The position numbers and the translations under genes were made by a program. Of a stretch of DNA of 64,000 nt, positions 45,745 to 55,879 are shown one piece after another; the stretch's first letter is position 1, and the number at the start of each line of letters is the position of its first letter. Where the stretch lies: the NCBI GenBank assembly GCA_016906335.1, contig JADEYG010000007.1:496001-560000 (forward strand). Direction: 5' to 3'. The notes beneath the pieces were generated by a model, which was given only the letters and a program-made list of their open reading frames with translations, was not told the DNA's origin and searched no databases. The stretch comes from Novakomyces olei. Taxonomy: Eukaryota > Ascomycota > Novakomycetes > Novakomycetales > Novakomycetaceae.

Positions 45745-48700
45745 ATGTCGAACAAACGGCGTCGGCACTCGCCGCCGCCGCCGACAGTAAGAGACGAGAC
45801 TGGCCGGTTAAAATTACAGTGTAATCATCCGGGATGCACTCGGTCGTTCTTGCGTGCAGAGCATCTGACACGGCACAAACTGAATCGTAATTTTTGTGCA
45901 TTATTTCATTTTATTTATTTTATTTATTTATTTATTCATTTTATTTTATTTTTTGCTTTTCTCTGCTTGCATTGTGCTAATCTGGAGACATCGATTTTGC
46001 CTTCTCTTGTGATATTTGTGGGAGACGGTTTTCACGCAATGATCTGCTGCAGAAGCATCTGCTTCGGCACCAGCGCCGAGCGCAGCGAGACGGGTCTGCT
46101 TCAGTGCCAGTAAAGCACGAGTTTGTTGAGAGTCACGGGCGGCGGGCGAGTGGGCCGGCTGCTGGTAGTAGCCAGGCGAGCCAGCAGAGGGAGGAGGCAA
46201 GGAGCACGATAATAGAGGGGACAGGAGACTCGTTGGGAGAAGGCCAGTCGGCAGTAGGCCAGTCGGCAGTAGGAGCCGGCAAGCCTTTAGGAGCACAGAA
46301 GCCTGGGCTTCAGGTGAAGGATAATGTGCCCAATGACCCTACTCGCAATGGTGCTCCTCAAATGGGTGTCTCTGCCACACAAAGTACGCATCCGTCGGCC
46401 CATACAAAAATGGACCGTGTACCGGCTCTTCCCGCTGATATTGCCGGGTCTATTGAGGTGGGTGGTGGCTCTCAAAGTCGAACGGAAAATGAGCTAAACA
46501 GTCTTATTCTGCAGAGCCCTGCTGATCGAAATTTTGAATTTATGGCCTCCAATTCCTCGCTAAACGGTGCTGGTGGCAATGGCATGGCGCTGTCCACCTC
46601 GCCCCAGTCTCAGCCATTGGACTGGATGGGTCCATCGTTTGCTATGCCTGCGGCTGAGGATTTTTTCCAGTCTACCGATATGCTGTTCCCAAGATTCGAC
46701 TGGCTGTCGCAAGGAAATGGCCTATTTAATGAGGGCCCTAACCAGGATTCTTTGGGAATTATTTTCGAAAGCTCTCCTGAAGTCTCGTCTTCCTTTGGCC
46801 GAGCAGACTCGGATGCAGGGTCGAGTGAGCATCAGGGGCCGGTAGCTGCGAATTCAGCAAAGGCAGTTATCCCCTCTTCGAACCTTCAGTACTTTGATAT
46901 ATTCGAAGAAGAAAGGGAGAGCCCTGCTGGAGGGCCACCTGTGCCCGCGCACGTGCCTTCGGAGGCATTGCTTAGTTTGCAGTTTGCTGACCGATTTGAG
47001 GTGACTCCACAACTGCATCAGAGGCTAATGGAATTGCTTCCGGCCAAGCTGCACAAGGATCCCAAGCTGGTTACGCCCTACGCGTGCTCTCGGATTATTG
47101 ACAGTGCTTTTAAATGGATTGAGCTGCTGAATTCGATCTTTCATCGGCCTACGTGTACTATCGCAAAGACGCCTATTCATCTCGTCCTCTCATTCATGTC
47201 CTTTGGCTTACTGGCTTCTGGGGATATTACGTCTTTTAGCACTGGCTTGGAGCTTCATTGTATTTGTCGAAAGATGTTGTTTGACGTAAGTCTTGTTTTG
47301 AAATGAATTCCTTCTATTATATATTTCCTTATATTATATATTTTATATTTATTCACAAAATTTCAGCCAGAAATATCCGTTCAATCCGTCGACTTGTCAT
47401 GGCTTCAGGCCATGCTTCTAAACCAACTTGCCGGCACGTTTCTTTGCCGCCGTGTTGATCATGAAAAGGCACACGTTATGCATGGGCAATTAATCACTCT
47501 GGCAAGAAGAAGCAATTTCCTCGTTGACGAGCCTGTCAAGATCGCTAAATCTGCCAAGACAGAGACGCATTGGTCAGAGTGGGCGCGACGCGAAGCGGTT
47601 AAACGGTAAGCACTATTTCCCGTTTTGCCTTGTTTTCTTGAACTTTTTACCTCTTTTCTTTGTCTTTATCCTTTTCTTTATATTCCTTTTAATCAAAGAC
47701 CCATTTCCTTTTTTCTTTTGTATTTATTCCTTTTTTCTCTTGTATTTCTTTCTTTTTTCTCTTGTATTTATTTCTTTTCCTCTTGTATTTATTCCTTTTC
47801 CTCTTGTATTTATTTCTTTTGTCTTTTGTATTTATTTCTTTTCCTCTTGTATTTATTTCTTTTGTCTTTTGTATTTATTTCTTTTCCTCTTGTATTTATT
47901 TCTTTTCCTCTTGTATTTATTTCTTTTCCTCTTGTATTTCTTTCTTTTCCTCTTGTATTTCTTTCTTTTCCTCTTGTATTTCTTTCTTTTCCTCTTGTAT
48001 TTATTCCTTTTCCTCTTGTATTTCTTTCTTTCTCCTTTCCCTTTTCCCTATTCGAATTCTAACCACAGACTGGCGCTGTACATCTACGTCACCGACATTG
48101 AACAAGCTGCTCTCTTTGGCCATCAAAAACTAATGAATCTCGAAGACCTGCGGCTGCAGCTGCCGTGTGACGATCCGCTTTGGGCGGCTACTACGCTGCA
48201 AGAATGGAGTCGGCTGCTCAGCAAGGTGTCGAGGCAAAAACCGGTCACCGCTACCCCCACCACGGCCCCCACCACGGCCATTATGGGAGATGCCTCCTTC
48301 TCCCCCCACCGAGGCCAAATACGTGACCTTTTACTGTCGTGCTACCAGCGAGTTGACAAAGCAGAGGAGTCAGAGTACCTGGAAGTGCCTCTTGCGCTTA
48401 GTCCGCTGTCCATGTATATTATCTCCCACGGCTTTATGGACATGATAATATCGTTCCAGCGTAAACGCGATGCCTTCCATCTGCACTCGCCCTCCTCGCA
48501 GCCGTCCACGCAGACGGAATATGACCGTGAGCGGAGGTTAATGTATGGAATGTTGGCAGCCTGGAGCAAAGCAGTTTTGCGGAACAAGGCTGCTGAAGGC
48601 CAGCAAGCGCAGGCAATTGCTGCTCCCTTTTTGACGCTGTTAATGGAGAGCTCCGTTATCGTCTACCATTTGTGTTACTTGATGCTCGGCGCCCACGTGG

Positions 48701-49338
48701 CCGATTTGGAAATGGCGGCAGGAGCTCCTTTTACACACGGCCGGCCGGTCTCCCATGAGCGTGCCCTGTCTGCACTTACGCGTCTGGCTGCTACGCGTAT
48801 CAGCGACCTGACTATTAGCCACGCGTTGGGGATAGTGGAAACGGTTACGCGTACATCCCACTCCAGCGGTAACGCAATGCGTCTCGAATCCGGCAGTGCA
48901 ACTCCGACGTGTGATTGGAGGGCAGTTGAGCCGCCGGCGAGAGAGCAGCGGCAAGGGCTGCTTGTGCCTTATGCTCTTTACTTGGCCGCACTGACCATTT
49001 GGGCTTATTGTATGAGCCTTTCTCGCGATTCTAATGCGAACAATGGCTTTGTTCCACCCACACTTTCCTCGGCCGAGTTTATACAGTTCAGCACGACGCT
49101 GAGACAATCTGCAGGCGCTCAAACTGACGCAGCCAGCCATCGGTCTATTGATTTAATTACACAGTTCAGGGAGGCTCTGAACGGTACGAATAGCCAGCAG
49201 AGGCTGCGAGAATTGCTGCGGCCACTGCTGAGTATGGTCGCAAGGCACCTGGCGCACACGCGCAGCGAGATATCGGCAGAGGCGAGTGCGGTTATCCGGC
49301 TGCTGTACAAGGGCGCCAGTTCGTGGGACGAGTTTTAG
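45745..49338 (+). CDS. C2H2 zinc-finger transcription factor with fungal-specific regulatory domain
   Basis: Nuclear regulator with two N-terminal C2H2 fingers and a fungal_trans-type middle domain. Exons 45745-45886, 45988-47285, 47367-47605 and 48069-49338 give 982 residues. Finger 1 is C26-X4-C31-X12-H44-X3-H48, with the last histidine codon split by the first intron. Finger 2 is C55-X2-C58-X12-H71-X3-H75. The spacing is like the Adr1/Klf1/Rsv2 group. A serine/glycine-rich, probably disordered region covers residues 80-380. The regulatory domain begins near residue 400 (LHKDPKLVTPYACSRIIDSA, SIFHRPTCTI). The third intron (47606-48068, 463 nt) is by far the longest in the gene and is mostly a minisatellite. 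Targets are unknown. Confidence 0.85.
47690..48045 (+). repeat. Intronic pyrimidine-rich minisatellite
   Basis: About 15 copies of a 20-22-nt unit TTCTTTTCCTCTTGTATTTA with small length variants occupy intron 3 of the C2H2 regulator. The sense strand is almost purely pyrimidine. The array stays open in one frame through to exon 4, but splicing gives the conserved frame. Confidence 0.9.
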
Positions 49339-49355
49339 ACTGTAGCTATTAAAAA

Positions 49356-49585
49356 GTTAACATTAGGGTTAACAACAAGGTTACATTAGGGTTAACATTA
49401 GGGTTTACATTAGGGTTAACAATAGGGTTAGCACTAGGGTTTAACAATAGGGTTAGCACTAGGGTTAACACTAGGGTTAACAAAAGGGTTAGCACTAGGG
49501 TTTAACAATAGTGTTAACAACAGGTTTACAATAGGGTTAACAATAGGGTTAACAAGGTTAACAACAAGGTTTACAATTAGGGTTA
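49356..49585. repeat. Degenerate telomere-like array between convergent genes
   Basis: About 230 bp contain roughly 15 AGGGTT units, mostly as TTAGGGTTAACA, TTAGCACTAGGGTT or AATAGGGTTAACA, all in the same orientation and separated by short AACA/AGCA spacers. It starts 18 bp after the stop of the C2H2 regulator. The units match the TTAGGG telomere repeat but with irregular spacing, so this is an interstitial, telomere-like sequence rather than a true chromosome end. Confidence 0.9.
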
Positions 49586-49936
49586 CTGTTTTGTAGGGCA
49601 AGAGGATGGATGATTCGGACAGGTTCAGGCTACTGCCCCCGCCGTTATTGCTCATTTTCTAGTGTATTAATTAGGTAAAACTATTTAAAGAACAAGATGG
49701 TATAAACTCACGTTGGGTCATTAAAACGCGTCATCATAAATACAAAATTACATCCATCAGTAGAATGGCAGCTCGGCAACGAAAACTTGTAGCAGCAGTA
49801 GTGTAGAAATAAATAAAAAGTAGGCGTAATAAACAGGCGAAAAGCAGTAGAGTAGGCAAACGGATCCCAACCCCTGTCCGTTGCAGCATCCAGGCAAGAC
49901 GTGCTCGTATTGCCGAAAAAGCACTGGCTCTGCTGA
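49586..49936. other. Rest of the convergent gap before the histidine kinase
   Basis: AT-rich 3' flank of the histidine kinase gene. No further coding signal was found. Confidence 0.45.
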
Positions 49937-52900
49937 TTACAGCAAAGAAGCGTCACAAGCAGACGGGGACGGGGCAATAATTTCAACGATCCGGAGGCAA
50001 AGCGATTCAAACGAGACCGGTTTGGACAGGTACGAGGTGAACCCAGCACCCTTGCACTTGTCCGCCACGTCAGACATGACGTTTGCACTGAGGGCGATAA
50101 TGGGCACACGCTGCTCCGGCAGCAATTGGCCCTCTGCGATCCTCTTGTCCTCAATTTCCCTTACCATTTTACATGCAAGGTACCCGTCGAGCCGGGGCAT
50201 GTGCAGGTCCATAAAGATGAGGGAGAACCGGTCCGGGTGCTGCCTGTACTGCTCAACGCACTCTATTCCATCTGCCGCGACTTCTGCCTCGAGTCCTACT
50301 TTGGCCAGGAACCGGAGCATAACTTTTTGGTTGACACTATTGTCCTCGACAGAGAGCACTCTGAACCCTCTGCCCCGGACCTGATCCTCGATCGTTTTGA
50401 AGACACGCTTCTGCCGGTCTACAGCCTGATGGGCACTGGCCCGTTTCAAGTCCTGGCTCTCCTGGCAGTAGCCCTCTGGGTCAAAAATACTGCTGAACTT
50501 TGCAGGTTTCAGGACGCGAAAGACAAACTGCACGAAGCGGAGATACGGGATTGGGGCCCCATCTGAAACGGCCGTCCTCTGTATCGGCGTAGTGACAACC
50601 ACAAAATTGCTCTCCTCATGGAAGGCATTGTGCCTGGCAAAGGCAAGCATATCCAGAATGGCACCCGTCTCCTGCAGATTGACGACGATGTGCGTGTACG
50701 CGAGCTGTGTGCTCGTGACACTGCTGATCCTCTGCTTTGCCGCCTCCACGCTCGACTCTACCAGGATCGTGCGCCGAATAGCGCTCGGAATTGTCACGGA
50801 AATATGGTGCTGGATAGCGAGGCCGCCATACTTTGTCAGCGACACGATCAGGATACGGTAGGCAGAAAATTTGTTGACCTCTGACACTGAGCTAGTGGCA
50901 CTGGCAGAGCCAATGGCAGAGTTGGAGACTGACCCAGAGACTGACCCAGAGCCAGTGCCACTAGCACTGCCAATGGCACTGCCACTGGCAGAGCCACTGG
51001 CAGAGAGAGGCTCTATATTTGGCAGCTCTAGCGGCTCCGAGACCGATCTCTTCGGGCCCCGTCCCGCTGAGCCGAGAGCGGCCGGGCCTCGTCTGCGGTT
51101 GTGAGGAAAAGACAGTGTTATCTCCGGCCCAGTGCTGGGCCGCACAGAGGGAACCGGCACAGCTCCGTAATCTCGGCCGACGGCAGCCGACCGCCGAGCA
51201 ACAGGCGAGTCTGGCCTCGAGCTGATCTCGACAGTCTGCACAGACGAAGGCTGGATCCCGCTGGACGTGAGCGACAGCCCGGCCGAGTGAAGACTTGCCT
51301 GAGTTGTACAAGTAGCTTTATCAGCAAATGGTTTGTCTGAAGCAAATGGTTTGTCTGAAGCAAATGGTTTGTCTGAAGCAAATGGTTTGTCTGTATTGTT
51401 ATTGTCATTGTTATTGCCATTCTCGTTCCCAGTATTGGCTGGCAGACGGTCCAATGACCGGTCAAACTCGGCAGTAAAGCCAAAGACACTGCCTTTGCCC
51501 TTCTCGCTCGTGCATGTCATGGACCCGTGGTGCAGCTCGACGAGCTGCTTCGAGATAACGAGGCCGAGTCCGGACCCGCCGTGTTTACGTGTGGAGGAAG
51601 TGTCGATCTGGGAGAAGGGTTTAAAGATGAGCGAAGCCTCAATCTTGTCGAACCCGGACCCAGTGTCCGTACACTCCCACCCAATCTTTACATGGCCGTC
51701 CGGCAGAGCATTATTATCATCATTATGGACGAGAAAGCAGCGAGTAAAGACTTCGCCTTCGCTCGTAAACTTTATAGCGTTGCCTACAATATTCAAAAGG
51801 ACCTGGCGCAGACGGATACGGTCCCCGTTGACGTACGCCGGCACGTCCTGCTCGACGATAAAGTTGAGATCGAGTTTCTTGGAGATGGCCATTGTGCTGA
51901 GCAGCTCATGAGCATCTTCGACCATACTGCGGACGGAGAACATCTCGAGGTTGAGCTTCATCATACCGGCCTCTACTTTGCTCAGGTCCAGGATATCGTT
52001 GATGACGAGCAACAGGGCTTCGGCAGACTGCTGGATTGTATGCGCATAGTCCAGCTGCTCCATCGACAGGTTCGTGTCGAGCAGGAAATTGACCATTCCC
52101 GTAATGCCAATCAACGGCGTCCGGATCTCGTGGCTCATGTTTGACAGGAACCTCGTTTTGCTCTCCATCGAATGCTGCGCTGCCAGATTGGCCTCACGCA
52201 GTTTTTCCGTCAGCAGCTTTTGGTCGTGGATATCGGAACACGTCCCGAGCCAGATCGTCTCGCTGCCTTCTTCATTCATGACTCCTTCGTCACTGTCACT
52301 GCCGGCTGCCGTGTCGATCGGCACACACCGCACTAGATGCCACCTGTACTCGTCTTTGCTGTTGCGCAGCCGTATCTCTACCGTCTTTGTCACTGGACCA
52401 CTGCTGCCTTGTCCAGAAGAAGAAGAAGTAGAAGAAGAGGAAGTAGACCAAGTAGTAGAAGTAGTCAAAGTAGTCCCGAAAAAGCACTTGTCCCGGTCGT
52501 CCGGGTGCACCTGCTCAAGGAACCCAAGGCCCTGGGTTTGGGAAAAAGGCACGCCAGACTGCCGCATCCACTGGCTGTTGGCGTACGTTATTCCGCTCCT
52601 TGAAGAGGCGGCAAAAACGATGACGGGGCTCACCTCTGCCAGGCTGCGGTACTTCATCTCTGAGGCCGCTGTCTGCGCCTGCTTGGCCGCGTTTTCCTGT
52701 GCAATCATGCGCTCATTGACGTCCACCAGAGTGCCAAGGTAGTGTACAACGGCACCGGTACTGTCTCTCAAGGGCACTGCTCTGGCAAGAAACCATTTGT
52801 AGACTCCGTCAAACCTGCGCAGCCTTACAATCCGCTCAAAGGTATCAGCTGCCGCTATCTTTTGCCGCCAGCTGCTGACAAAATGCTGCCTGTCGTCTGC

Positions 52901-55879
52901 ATGAATTGCCTCCCATTCAGAGGCCAGAAACTCGTTCAGCGAGGCTCCGCAGTAGGCAAGCGCCCGCTCATTTATCCATGTCACTGCCGCTGTTATGGGA
53001 TTCACTGTGAGAACAATCACAGGGATCGAGTCGACTACTATCCGCAAAAGCCTGCCGGACGGCACTAGACCCGCCGTCAGCGACCGGGCCCGTCGGGAGA
53101 GAGGCCGCTCTGACGGAGAGAGCAGCGGCGGCTGTGCCTCGAAGCCGAGCAGATGCTTGCCTGCTGGATTCTGTGGGTTTTGAGAATTCAGAGGATTCTG
53201 CTGAATCTGCTGGATCTGCTGAATCTGCCTCGACTGCCGTTTGACAGAACCCGAGACAGAAGAAACAGAACTCGACACTCCTGTCTCTACGGCTCCTGCA
53301 TTCAGGCCATTGTGCCTCGGCCGCAGAGCTGTTCGCAGTGGCTCGACAATAGAGGCAGTTATCGATCTTGCACCGAGCGAGTGGATAGCCGGCTCTGAGC
53401 GTTTGCGTGTCAGACTGGACGGCAGCTGTGGCCGAGACAAGGGGAACAGAAGGCTCTGAGACTTGTCCCGAGCATGCCTTCTCTGAGGAACAGCACTGGC
53501 AGGCTCAGCGCTAGTGTTTGTACTAGTACTATTACTCTCCTCTTCGTCGCCTGCTCTTTGCTTGCTGGCAAAAGTGTAAACGGCCGTCGGCCGTGTACGT
53601 GCACTGGGCTCCCTGAGCGACTCCGAGTTGCGCCGGTTCAGGGGCGGGATCGTCTCTGACCGGCTGGTCGTCTCGCCTTCGAGTGTAAAGTAATCGGCCT
53701 CTGTAAACGTCTCACTCCGCAGCGGAGAGCTCACCGCCGTTGTGCCAATAGGGTTAGGGTTAGGGTTAATGGACGGGCTGAGAACGGCTGGTGGAGCAAA
53801 ATCAAACCCTACGGCTCCAGCGTCGTAGGAGCTATAGGTCCCTGTGCTCGAGGCACTCGACATCGTGTCCAGCGCATGGTCGCCAGAGCCTTCCTGGTGC
53901 AGAGCAGAGTGGAGCTGCTCGTACCGGCTGAAGGCTAAATGCAGCTGGTGCACTAACGACGCATGGCTCAGGCTCTGTGAGAGCTGAGCCGCTACAAAGG
54001 GCGCAAACTGGCGCAGAACTTGCAGCAGCGCATCGGAAAAGGGGATAATTGGCGTTATTATAGACAGGATTGCCAGTGGATGCAGAGAATTGCCTTCCTC
54101 CTGCCGAAAAGCCGCTTCTGGCTTTGTATGCCGTGACGGATGGATAAGGGGGATATGGATTACACTGCACGCTCCTTCTAGCCCGACATTACGTACTGCC
54201 CTTGATTGAGCAGCTCCTGCCTTGGCTCCTGCCTTGGCTCCTGCCTTGGCTCGATTCTGGCCGTCAAAAGAGCTGGATCTGTTCCTCGACGACTGCCCTT
54301 CATTACCTTCATTACCTTCATCAGACGAAAACGCCGACTCGTCGATATCGAAAAACGAAGACGTCTTGCTCTCAACTGAATGTGCTGGAGACATTACGGG
54401 CGACATGCTCCAGGGCGACGTTGGCGTCTGCTCCGAGTCCTCGTAGGGCAGATACGAGTGCGCTGCCATTGCCATTCCGAAATCGTTTATCCGTGGAGCA
54501 GTATGCTTGTGCAAATGGCTCTTTGTTGAGGCACAAGGGCCGTCTGCCGTCACTGCTGTAGAACGGGAGAATGAGGGTTTTCTCACCGATCCCCTCTGCG
54601 ACCGAGTTTGCGGATTGTGGGGATTGCTGCCGTGTGCCCTCACGGAACCGGACCGCGATACTGCGGACTTAAAGGGATCTGGTCGTGCCCACACAGACGT
54701 AAATAGGTTTGAGCCTCCCGGAGTCCGATCAAAAGAGGTTACACAATCATTTATGCCTCGAAACTCGCGAGACAATGATACTATTTTGCCCCGCTTCAGT
54801 ACACGATTAATTCCGTTCTGATCGACGATTGGATGGTGGAACTTTTCAAGCTGCTGCAGCTCGTCATAGACACAGCAGGTATCAAACGCACTATACTCGT
54901 TCAAATGGTCTCCATCGGCAATAGTGGCCTCGCTTCCAGAAACGTCAGAGCTGAACGTTGAACTGTCATCAACAGACGGCATTTGTTGAGGTGCTGATTC
55001 GCTGCCATCTTGCGTGTACTGCCACTCTGTACTCGACTGATGGCTCTGATCGTAGTGGGCCTGCTGTGCCTCCATCCGTGTCCCAAACGAGGCCTTGACG
55101 CCCCACGGAATATTGAATATATCGGTCGTATCAAAGGGCACAGACAGCACGGCCTGGTCTACCTCAAACGTGGACACGAGAATAGACATCAAGATCTCCC
55201 AAAAGGATTCGAGGCCCGTATTGGCCGACAGGTCAAGCATCATTGAGTATATATCGATGTCCTCTCCGTCTCCAGACGCATTGTACGCTGACTCATGGTG
55301 CGCCTGTGCTCGTGAGGGTTGAGATGGCGGTTGAATAGTAGCAGAGACGCTTCCGGAGGGCTCTGCAGTGCCGCCTGCTCCAGTGGAATCGGCTAGTGTC
55401 GGAGTAAAAGTGTACTCGTTGCCCGCAGAGACCTTTGGTGTTGTACTGTCAGAGGCAAAACTATCGTTGCGATGGACAGTCGCCGAGGCAGACGGTATCC
55501 GACGTGCCATCTGTCTAAAGGGAATATTAGGCACTGAAGACGAAAAGGAGTCCTGCGCATAAGCGTGAGCCCGCGAGCTCGTTGTCATCGAAGCCAGGCG
55601 GGAAGAATCAGAGGCGTTCTCTGCGTTATCAGCATCACTGACGTCACCGCTGGGGCCACAAGGTAGAGCAAGCGCGCCCGAGCTTCCATTCTCATCGGCC
55701 GAGTCAGACGCGCTCGACACTATGCTCTGTGAATTACGAGCATTGCGCAGCTCTTGGTTACGGCGCGTTTGTATAGACTGCTGGGTGCGTAATAGATGGT
55801 CGTCCAAAGCAGCACGCAGTGATTTTAGCGTCTTGTGCAGATCAGTATCAGTTCCGGCCTGCGGTTTACGCTCCGCCAT
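49937..55879 (-). CDS. PAS-domain hybrid histidine kinase with receiver domain
   Basis: Cytosolic two-component hybrid sensor kinase of 1980 residues, intronless, starting at ATG 55879 (MAERKPQAG). Residues 1 to about 930 are mostly low-complexity with a few conserved-looking blocks (YSMMLDLSANTGLESFWEIL, probably a GAF-like start). Two PAS domains follow: about 940-1055 (LRRFDGVYKWFLARAVPL) and about 1075-1225 (SRSGITYANSQWMRQSGVPF). HisKA has the phospho-histidine in SNMSHEIRTPL near 1250. HATPase has the N box LLNIVGNAIKF near 1363 and G box GGSGLGLVISKQL near 1440. The receiver has VLSVEDNSVNQK near 1845 and the phospho-aspartate in FMDLHMPRLDG near 1889. All key residues are present. It resembles pombe Mak1-type PAS kinases, which signal to a phosphotransfer protein and a MAPK pathway. 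There is no obvious membrane span. Several in-frame repeats expand the linkers. Confidence 0.93.
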   Translation of the reverse strand: MAERKPQAGTDTDLHKTLKSLRAALDDHLLRTQQSIQTRRNQELRNARNSQSIVSSASDSADENGSSGALALPCGPSGDVSDADNAENASDSSRLASMTTSSRAHAYAQDSFSSSVPNIPFRQMARRIPSASATVHRNDSFASDSTTPKVSAGNEYTFTPTLADSTGAGGTAEPSGSVSATIQPPSQPSRAQAHHESAYNASGDGEDIDIYSMMLDLSANTGLESFWEILMSILVSTFEVDQAVLSVPFDTTDIFNIPWGVKASFGTRMEAQQAHYDQSHQSSTEWQYTQDGSESAPQQMPSVDDSSTFSSDVSGSEATIADGDHLNEYSAFDTCCVYDELQQLEKFHHPIVDQNGINRVLKRGKIVSLSREFRGINDCVTSFDRTPGGSNLFTSVWARPDPFKSAVSRSGSVRAHGSNPHNPQTRSQRGSVRKPSFSRSTAVTADGPCASTKSHLHKHTAPRINDFGMAMAAHSYLPYEDSEQTPTSPWSMSPVMSPAHSVESKTSSFFDIDESAFSSDEGNEGNEGQSSRNRSSSFDGQNRAKAGAKAGAKAGAAQSRAVRNVGLEGACSVIHIPLIHPSRHTKPEAAFRQEEGNSLHPLAILSIITPIIPFSDALLQVLRQFAPFVAAQLSQSLSHASLVHQLHLAFSRYEQLHSALHQEGSGDHALDTMSSASSTGTYSSYDAGAVGFDFAPPAVLSPSINPNPNPIGTTAVSSPLRSETFTEADYFTLEGETTSRSETIPPLNRRNSESLREPSARTRPTAVYTFASKQRAGDEEESNSTSTNTSAEPASAVPQRRHARDKSQSLLFPLSRPQLPSSLTRKRSEPAIHSLGARSITASIVEPLRTALRPRHNGLNAGAVETGVSSSVSSVSGSVKRQSRQIQQIQQIQQNPLNSQNPQNPAGKHLLGFEAQPPLLSPSERPLSRRARSLTAGLVPSGRLLRIVVDSIPVIVLTVNPITAAVTWINERALAYCGASLNEFLASEWEAIHADDRQHFVSSWRQKIAAADTFERIVRLRRFDGVYKWFLARAVPLRDSTGAVVHYLGTLVDVNERMIAQENAAKQAQTAASEMKYRSLAEVSPVIVFAASSRSGITYANSQWMRQSGVPFSQTQGLGFLEQVHPDDRDKCFFGTTLTTSTTWSTSSSSTSSSSGQGSSGPVTKTVEIRLRNSKDEYRWHLVRCVPIDTAAGSDSDEGVMNEEGSETIWLGTCSDIHDQKLLTEKLREANLAAQHSMESKTRFLSNMSHEIRTPLIGITGMVNFLLDTNLSMEQLDYAHTIQQSAEALLLVINDILDLSKVEAGMMKLNLEMFSVRSMVEDAHELLSTMAISKKLDLNFIVEQDVPAYVNGDRIRLRQVLLNIVGNAIKFTSEGEVFTRCFLVHNDDNNALPDGHVKIGWECTDTGSGFDKIEASLIFKPFSQIDTSSTRKHGGSGLGLVISKQLVELHHGSMTCTSEKGKGSVFGFTAEFDRSLDRLPANTGNENGNNNDNNNTDKPFASDKPFASDKPFASDKPFADKATCTTQASLHSAGLSLTSSGIQPSSVQTVEISSRPDSPVARRSAAVGRDYGAVPVPSVRPSTGPEITLSFPHNRRRGPAALGSAGRGPKRSVSEPLELPNIEPLSASGSASGSAIGSASGTGSGSVSGSVSNSAIGSASATSSVSEVNKFSAYRILIVSLTKYGGLAIQHHISVTIPSAIRRTILVESSVEAAKQRISSVTSTQLAYTHIVVNLQETGAILDMLAFARHNAFHEESNFVVVTTPIQRTAVSDGAPIPYLRFVQFVFRVLKPAKFSSIFDPEGYCQESQDLKRASAHQAVDRQKRVFKTIEDQVRGRGFRVLSVEDNSVNQKVMLRFLAKVGLEAEVAADGIECVEQYRQHPDRFSLIFMDLHMPRLDGYLACKMVREIEDKRIAEGQLLPEQRVPIIALSANVMSDVADKCKGAGFTSYLSKPVSFESLCLRIVEIIAPSPSACDASLL
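51323..51393 (-). repeat. In-frame 18-bp repeat in the histidine kinase (SDKPFA x4)
   Basis: Four copies of an 18-nt unit encode SDKPFA repeats in the linker between the ATPase and receiver domains. Confidence 0.92.
53749..53771 (-). repeat. Telomere repeat triplet inside the histidine kinase coding region
   Basis: Three consecutive perfect TTAGGG units (plus strand) are read on the minus strand as NPNPNP at about residues 703-709. Unit length is six, so the frame is kept. Confidence 0.95.
54212..54250 (-). repeat. In-frame 12-bp repeat (KAGA x3) in the histidine kinase
   Basis: Three copies of TGCCTTGGCTCC on the plus strand encode AKAG repeats in the low-complexity N-terminal half. Confidence 0.9.

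Noticed and set aside
47524-48068. Long reading frame through the repeat array into the C2H2 regulator
   Set aside because: The array is bounded by a GTAAGC donor and a CTAACCACAG acceptor, and the spliced frame (AVKRLALYIYV) continues the conserved domain; the read-through frame begins in the wrong frame of exon 3.
49356-49585. True telomere or chromosome end
   Set aside because: Units are degenerate with irregular spacers and unique genes flank both sides for many kilobases.
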